A stretch of DNA of 9,669 bases from the NCBI GenBank assembly GCA_945870475.1, contig CAMBSR010000074.1, positions 1 through 9,669 of the forward strand, read 5' to 3'. Made by a program: the position numbers and the translations under genes. Under the pieces are notes generated by a model that saw only the letters and a program-made list of their open reading frames with translations, was not told where the DNA came from and did not search any database. This document shows positions 6,201-9,669 of the stretch, in pieces (positions within the stretch are counted from its first letter, which is position 1; every line of letters starts with the position of its first letter). The DNA is from Phycisphaera mikurensis NBRC 102666. GTDB lineage: Bacteria; Planctomycetota; Phycisphaerae; Phycisphaerales; SM1A02.

Positions 6201-7562
6201 GGGAACCGCAAACAGCCCGAACGCCGGCGCCCAGAAGTTGAGCGCCGAGATGGCAAGTTGCGCCAACGCCAAGAGCCCCGCACCAAGCACCGCCCGCCCG
6301 GCCGAATGCGGCCGCGTGCGATCGATGCCGAGCGCCGTCAGCCATGCCAACGCGACCAGGATGGCGGGGTCGAAGTAACGCTCCCACACCTGGCTGTTGC
6401 CGGCCTGCACCACGAACAAGGCGAGGAGCGTCATGATGACGATGGTGGCCTGACGCCCACGGCGTACCTCCGCGGCACGGATCCAGAGCGCGGAGAGAAG
6501 GATCGTGCCGAGGCCGGCCGCAGCAACGAGGAGCGTCGAACGACCGTCGATCACCGGGAATGACTTGACGGCCTGCCAGAGGGCCCCGCCCCAGCGGCCT
6601 TCGTCGCGGCTCCAGCTGCTCTCCGGCATCGCGGCCGCGACCACCGCGAAGAGCGCCAACAGCGCCACCGCCAGGCGATGCCTTCGAACGGCCCGCAGCA
6701 CCTCCGCAGCCATCGGCAGGAGCGCAATGCCGCCCCACACGCCGACGAGCGCCATTCCGTAGGCAGGCGCAATGGGGTTCAGGCCTCGGTCGTGCATCTC
6801 GCGGAATGCAGGCGGCACCAGGCCACCCCACGCGCGAACCAACGCCAAGAGAAGGAGCATTCCCGGCAGCAATGCCAGGCACGCCCACGCCAGCCTGCTC
6901 CACCGGCGCGGCTCATCGCCATGCCACTGTTCCGCATCCGAGGCGGATCGACCGAGCGGCGACCCAAGGATGCCCGCTGCCAGGATGGGGACGGCCAGGA
7001 AGACGTTCGTCTGCCGCATCGAGAGCGCCGCCGCCAGCAACACCGCCAGCGCCAAGAAGGCCCGACGATCGGGCACGGCCCACGCGGCCATCAGGACGAC
7101 GGCCGAGCCCACGAGCACCGAGAGCACGTCCGTCGTCAGCCACGCCGATCCGCTGAGGACATACGAGGAGAACGCCAGCGGAAGCGCCAGCGCGAATGCA
7201 ACGCCCGGCCCCGCGGCGCGCGCACCGCCGCGCCACGCCAGGAGCACGAGACCCACGCCTGCAAGCGACGAGATCACCCGCAGCCACTGCACGCCGAAGC
7301 CAAGCCGTGCCGGCACCGCCAGCAGCAGGTGGTATCCCGGACCGGTGGCGCTCGGATAGTTGGAAAGATCGGGCGCCGGCAGCTGCGTGGCGAATTGCTC
7401 GACGGCCGGCAAGTGCGCGATCTGCTGGTCAAACGCCTCGCTGGTGGCATCTCGACCCAGGAAGATCACCGGCAGCACGGACACCGCACAGAGGAACGCC
7501 AGCACGGCCGGGGCCAATCGCCACCACATGCTCGGGGATTGCGCGCCATGGTCCACGGGCAC
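6198..7562 (-). CDS. ALG10-like GT-C membrane glycosyltransferase
   Basis: This 454-residue protein has about ten or more hydrophobic segments. It is most likely a GT-C glycosyltransferase using a polyprenyl-phosphate sugar donor, with its active site on the periplasmic face. After a first membrane segment (about 15-36) comes a loop with FDQQIAHLPAVEQF (44-57), then LSNYPSATGPGYH (66-78). This parallels the DExFHIPQA...TTPPGLY loop of eukaryotic ALG10 glucosyltransferases. SMRQTNVF (181-188) matches the RQTN motif of that family. A late WERYFDPAI (393-401) ends the core. D45 and H50 are candidate catalytic or donor-binding residues. The start is GTG at 7562, preceded by AGTAGG about 5 nt away; an ATG at 7529 (MWWRLAP) is an alternative. 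The gene starts 5 nt after the ubiA stop codon, so the two are almost certainly cotranscribed. The acceptor and sugar are unknown. Confidence 0.68.
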   Translation of the reverse strand: MPVDHGAQSPSMWWRLAPAVLAFLCAVSVLPVIFLGRDATSEAFDQQIAHLPAVEQFATQLPAPDLSNYPSATGPGYHLLLAVPARLGFGVQWLRVISSLAGVGLVLLAWRGGARAAGPGVAFALALPLAFSSYVLSGSAWLTTDVLSVLVGSAVVLMAAWAVPDRRAFLALAVLLAAALSMRQTNVFLAVPILAAGILGSPLGRSASDAEQWHGDEPRRWSRLAWACLALLPGMLLLLALVRAWGGLVPPAFREMHDRGLNPIAPAYGMALVGVWGGIALLPMAAEVLRAVRRHRLAVALLALFAVVAAAMPESSWSRDEGRWGGALWQAVKSFPVIDGRSTLLVAAAGLGTILLSALWIRAAEVRRGRQATIVIMTLLALFVVQAGNSQVWERYFDPAILVALAWLTALGIDRTRPHSAGRAVLGAGLLALAQLAISALNFWAPAFGLFAVP

Positions 7563-7567
7563 TGAAC

Positions 7568-8545
7568 CTACTTGAAGAGCGCGCCGAGCGCGGCTTCCGC
7601 GGGAGGCCAGAACAGGACGGCCAACACGCCGCCACCGAAGAGGATCGTGGCCGCCAGCGCACTGCGGTCGCCGAGGACCACCGTGACGGGGCTCTCAGCA
7701 CGGCCGGAATTGGCACGCAGGTACAGGCGATGGATCACCACGAACACGAGCGGCGCCAGCAGCGCAAAGCCCGTGGCACGTGCGCCGAAGATCCCGCGTG
7801 CGTGGTCGCTGAGTGAGTACAGCAGGTACGCCATCATGGTCAGCGAACCGGTGGTGGCCAACAGCCAGTTGAGATCGTCGACACTGTCGTAGCCGGCACG
7901 GGGCTTCCATTCGGTGGGATCACCGTGCGCGCGCGCCAGGTCCGCGGCGCGCAGGTCGCCCAGGCGCTTGACGAATCCCAGGAACAGCGTGAGCGCAAAC
8001 ACCACCACCACCAGCCAGGTGGAGACGGGAATCGAGAGCGCAAGCGCGCCCGCCATGGCACGCAGCACGAAGCCGCTGGCCACCGTGATGACGTCGAGCA
8101 GCCGGACGCGCTTGAGCTTGGCGTTGTAGGCCACCTGCATCGCGATGTAGACGAGTACGACGCCAAGCACCGCAGGCCGCACGCCCCACGCCACGAGGGC
8201 GGAGCCGATGACCAGCGCCACCCCGAGCGCGGTGGCCGCACCGGGCGAGATCCTGCCGGATGCCACCGGGCGATGCCGCTTCGTCGGGTGCTTGCGGTCC
8301 TCCTCGGCATCCAGGGCATCGTTGATGGCATAGAAGCCGCTGCCGGCCATGGAGAAGGCCACCACCGTCAGGGCCACGCGGAACAGCTGCTCCTGCACCA
8401 GTTCCGCGGCTGCGCCACGCCCCTCGCCTGCCAGCCAGAAGACGGCCGGGAGCAGGACGAAGGCGTTCTTGGCCCAGTCGCCGGGCCGGAGGAGCTTGAG
8501 GGGTGCCGGAAGCATGCTCCACCAGTATCGGAATGTGCCTATCAT
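7568..8545 (-). CDS. UbiA-family prenyltransferase, decaprenyl-phosphate phosphoribosyltransferase-like
   Basis: This 325-residue polytopic UbiA-superfamily enzyme most resembles the branch that transfers phosphoribose from PRPP to a polyprenyl phosphate. Seen: LLRPGDWAKN (18-27); the first Asp-rich motif N75-D76-ALD79-AEED83 followed by RKHPTKRHRPVASG (84-97); the second motif YNAKLKRVRLLDV (140-152) with D151; LRAMAGALAL and STWL; FVKRLGDL (191-198); and GYDSVDDLNWLL (218-229). About eight hydrophobic segments are present. The RP.QW.KN opening and VKR/GDL block fit this branch better than menaquinone or heme UbiA enzymes. The frame is open to 8716, but ATG at 8545 is preferred because upstream residues look non-coding and overlap sdhB. 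A second ATG at 8515 (MLPAPLK) is possible. It is first in an operon with the GT-C gene and diverges from sdhB. Confidence 0.82.
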   Translation of the reverse strand: MIGTFRYWWSMLPAPLKLLRPGDWAKNAFVLLPAVFWLAGEGRGAAAELVQEQLFRVALTVVAFSMAGSGFYAINDALDAEEDRKHPTKRHRPVASGRISPGAATALGVALVIGSALVAWGVRPAVLGVVLVYIAMQVAYNAKLKRVRLLDVITVASGFVLRAMAGALALSIPVSTWLVVVVFALTLFLGFVKRLGDLRAADLARAHGDPTEWKPRAGYDSVDDLNWLLATTGSLTMMAYLLYSLSDHARGIFGARATGFALLAPLVFVVIHRLYLRANSGRAESPVTVVLGDRSALAATILFGGGVLAVLFWPPAEAALGALFK

Positions 8546-8648
8546 TTCATTCCCAAACTTCTCCGGAACCCGTCCAGGAATGCTCCCGACGGCCCCGGAA
8601 CGCCACCGAACGGGCCCAGACCGGGCCCCCCACTCGAGAATCACACCC
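8546..8648. promoter_or_regulatory. Divergent promoter region between ubiA-like gene and sdhB
   Basis: These 103 bp lie between the start codons of the minus-strand UbiA-family gene and plus-strand sdhB. Because sdhB is cut off from sdhCA, its own promoter is expected here. I see no convincing -35/-10 pair on either strand and only a weak GAG-type Shine-Dalgarno before sdhB. GGGCCC at 8612-8617 can pair with GGGCCC at 8623-8628 across a 5-nt loop, giving a small hairpin 20 nt before the sdhB ATG. Confidence 0.4.
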
Positions 8649-9452
8649 ATGGTCGCCCCCAGCACCCCCGCCTCCGCGTCAAAGACCGTCCGCGTCCGCG
8701 TCAAGCGCCAGGACACCCCGCAGGCCGTCGCCCGCTGGGAAGAGTTCCAGGTGCCCTACGGCGAGGGCGCCAACGTCATCAGCGTGCTGCAGTGGATCGC
8801 CGCGAACCCGAAGACCGTGGCCGGCGCCGCCACCACGCCGGTGGCGTGGGACAGCGGTTGCCTGGAGGAAGTCTGCGGCTCGTGCACCATGGTCATCAAC
8901 GGCCGCGTGCGCCAGAGCTGCTCGGCGCTCATCGCCAACATCATCCAGGACGACGGCACCATCTCGCTCGAACCCATGAGCACGTTCCCGGTGGTCCGCG
9001 ACCTCTGCGTCGACCGCCAGCGCATGTTCGACAACCTGGCCCGCGTCAAGGCGTGGGTGCCGATCGACGGCACGTGGTCGCTCGGCCGCGGTCCGCTCGA
9101 GAACCCCGCGACGGCGGAGACGCGCTACGTCCTCAGCACCTGCATGTCGTGCGGATGCTGCCTCGAGGCATGCCCGCAGTTCGAGCTCGAGGAAGATGCG
9201 TCCAAGTGGGACACCTCGCTCCAGGGCGCGCAGGTCTGGAGCCAGGTGCGCCTCTTCAACATGCAGGCCACCGGCGCCACGCTCTCCAACGACCGCCTCG
9301 ACGCCGTGATGGGCCAGGGCGGCATCGCCGACTGCGGCAACAGCCAGAACTGCGTGAAGGTCTGCCCGAAGGAGATCCCGCTGACCGAGTCGATCGCCGA
9401 GATCGGCCGCCAGTCGACGATCCGCGGCATCAAGCGCTACCTGGGCGGCTGA
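8649..9452 (+). CDS. sdhB: Succinate dehydrogenase iron-sulfur subunit
   Basis: This 267-residue iron-sulfur subunit carries electrons from the SdhA flavin to SdhC. The N-terminal ferredoxin-like domain has C71, C76, C79 and C91 (DSGCLEEVCGSCTMVING...QSC) for the [2Fe-2S] cluster. The C-terminal domain has C165-x2-C168-x2-C171-x3-C175-P and C229-x5-C235-x3-C239-P. By the family pattern, C165/C168/C171/C239 bind [4Fe-4S] and C175/C229/C235 bind [3Fe-4S]. All ligands are present, and a Cys rather than Asp in the second [2Fe-2S] positions is normal here. Length and sequence fit the B. subtilis-like branch, matching the SdhA and SdhC types in this window. The start is the ATG at 8649; the frame stays open upstream over the ubiA-like gene. 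It lies 2.47 kb from sdhA and must be expressed separately or rely on read-through. Confidence 0.95.
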   Translation: MVAPSTPASASKTVRVRVKRQDTPQAVARWEEFQVPYGEGANVISVLQWIAANPKTVAGAATTPVAWDSGCLEEVCGSCTMVINGRVRQSCSALIANIIQDDGTISLEPMSTFPVVRDLCVDRQRMFDNLARVKAWVPIDGTWSLGRGPLENPATAETRYVLSTCMSCGCCLEACPQFELEEDASKWDTSLQGAQVWSQVRLFNMQATGATLSNDRLDAVMGQGGIADCGNSQNCVKVCPKEIPLTESIAEIGRQSTIRGIKRYLGG

Positions 9453-9483
9453 GCGATTCGATCACGTTCCCGGCGCGGACGCG

Positions 9484-9669
9484 TCACACGAGCTTCGCGA
9501 GCACCACGTTCGCGAGCATCATGCCCCGCTCGGTGAAGCGGAGCGCGCCATCCGCGCGCTCCATCATCCCCTCCTCCACCGCCGCGTGAATGGCACGCGC
9601 CCGCGCAGCGCCCTCCGCGCCGAGCGACAGGATCTCGTCGACCTCGGCAAGGGGAAGACCGGCCCGCAG
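9484..9669 (-). CDS. HemW/HemN-like radical SAM family protein, C-terminal fragment
   Basis: Reading the minus strand from the window edge gives 61 codons and a stop at 9484-9486. The fragment begins LRAGLPLAEVDEIL and ends with ALRFTERGMMLANVVLAKLV. A helix-turn, the short EEGMMERADGALRFT strand pair, and the T-x-RG-x-x-x-x-N-V terminal block match the C-terminal winged-helix-like region of HemW (radical SAM heme chaperone) and oxygen-independent coproporphyrinogen dehydrogenases. HemW is the likelier of the two because it commonly ends this way soon after the xRxT-x-RG motif. The radical SAM Cys motif would lie beyond the window. It converges on sdhB with a 31-bp gap that shows no obvious terminator. 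Confidence 0.72.
   Translation of the reverse strand: MRAGLPLAEVDEILSLGAEGAARARAIHAAVEEGMMERADGALRFTERGMMLANVVLAKLV

Noticed and set aside
8546..8716. N-terminal extension of the UbiA-family protein (start at GTG 8716)
   Set aside because: The extra 57 residues are Arg/Gly-rich, match nothing in the family, and would overlap the start of sdhB. ATG 8545 gives a normal-length protein.

Overview
The window is uniformly GC-rich, with strong G/C preference at third codon positions. Its genes resemble those of a diderm heterotrophic bacterium, most plausibly a member of Planctomycetota (Phycisphaerae-like). The taxonomic guess rests on the combination of a di-heme, Bacillus/Wolinella-type succinate dehydrogenase, a DUF1844 protein, a SurA/parvulin-like exported protein with a lipoprotein-like signal, and a UbiA plus GT-C polyprenyl-sugar gene pair. 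No rRNA or other marker is present, so it is an inference only.

Layout: 2-337 (+) is the C-terminal end of a class I glutamine amidotransferase, closed by a strong GC hairpin. 414-815 (+) is a YraN/UPF0102 protein. 816-1434 has no convincing gene and holds a repeat cluster: two ~120-bp direct copies about 94% identical, an extra copy of their 25-bp core, and between them a large imperfect palindrome. 1435-2802 (-) is a SurA-like parvulin-family protein, convergent with yraN. It is divergent from a DUF1844 gene (2864-3385, +), which is followed at short spacing by sdhC (3431-4252) and sdhA (4299-6176). Two minus-strand genes come next: an ALG10-like GT-C membrane glycosyltransferase (6198-7562) and, 5 nt upstream of it in its operon, a UbiA-family prenyltransferase resembling decaprenyl-phosphate phosphoribosyltransferase (7568-8545). 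sdhB (8649-9452, +) follows, divergent from ubiA. The window ends in the C-terminus of a HemW/HemN-like protein (9484-9669, -).

How they work together: SdhC, SdhA and SdhB form one membrane-bound succinate:quinone oxidoreductase, and all recognised cofactor ligands are intact. The gene order is unusual. The catalytic and membrane-anchor genes are separated from the iron-sulfur gene by about 2.5 kb carrying two opposite-strand genes of apparently unrelated function. That pair looks like a small module in which the UbiA enzyme would make a polyprenyl-phosphate-linked sugar and the GT-C enzyme would use such a donor on the periplasmic side. I find no CRISPR array, tRNA, transposase or defence system. 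The least explained parts of the window are the repeat/palindrome cluster and the split sdh locus.
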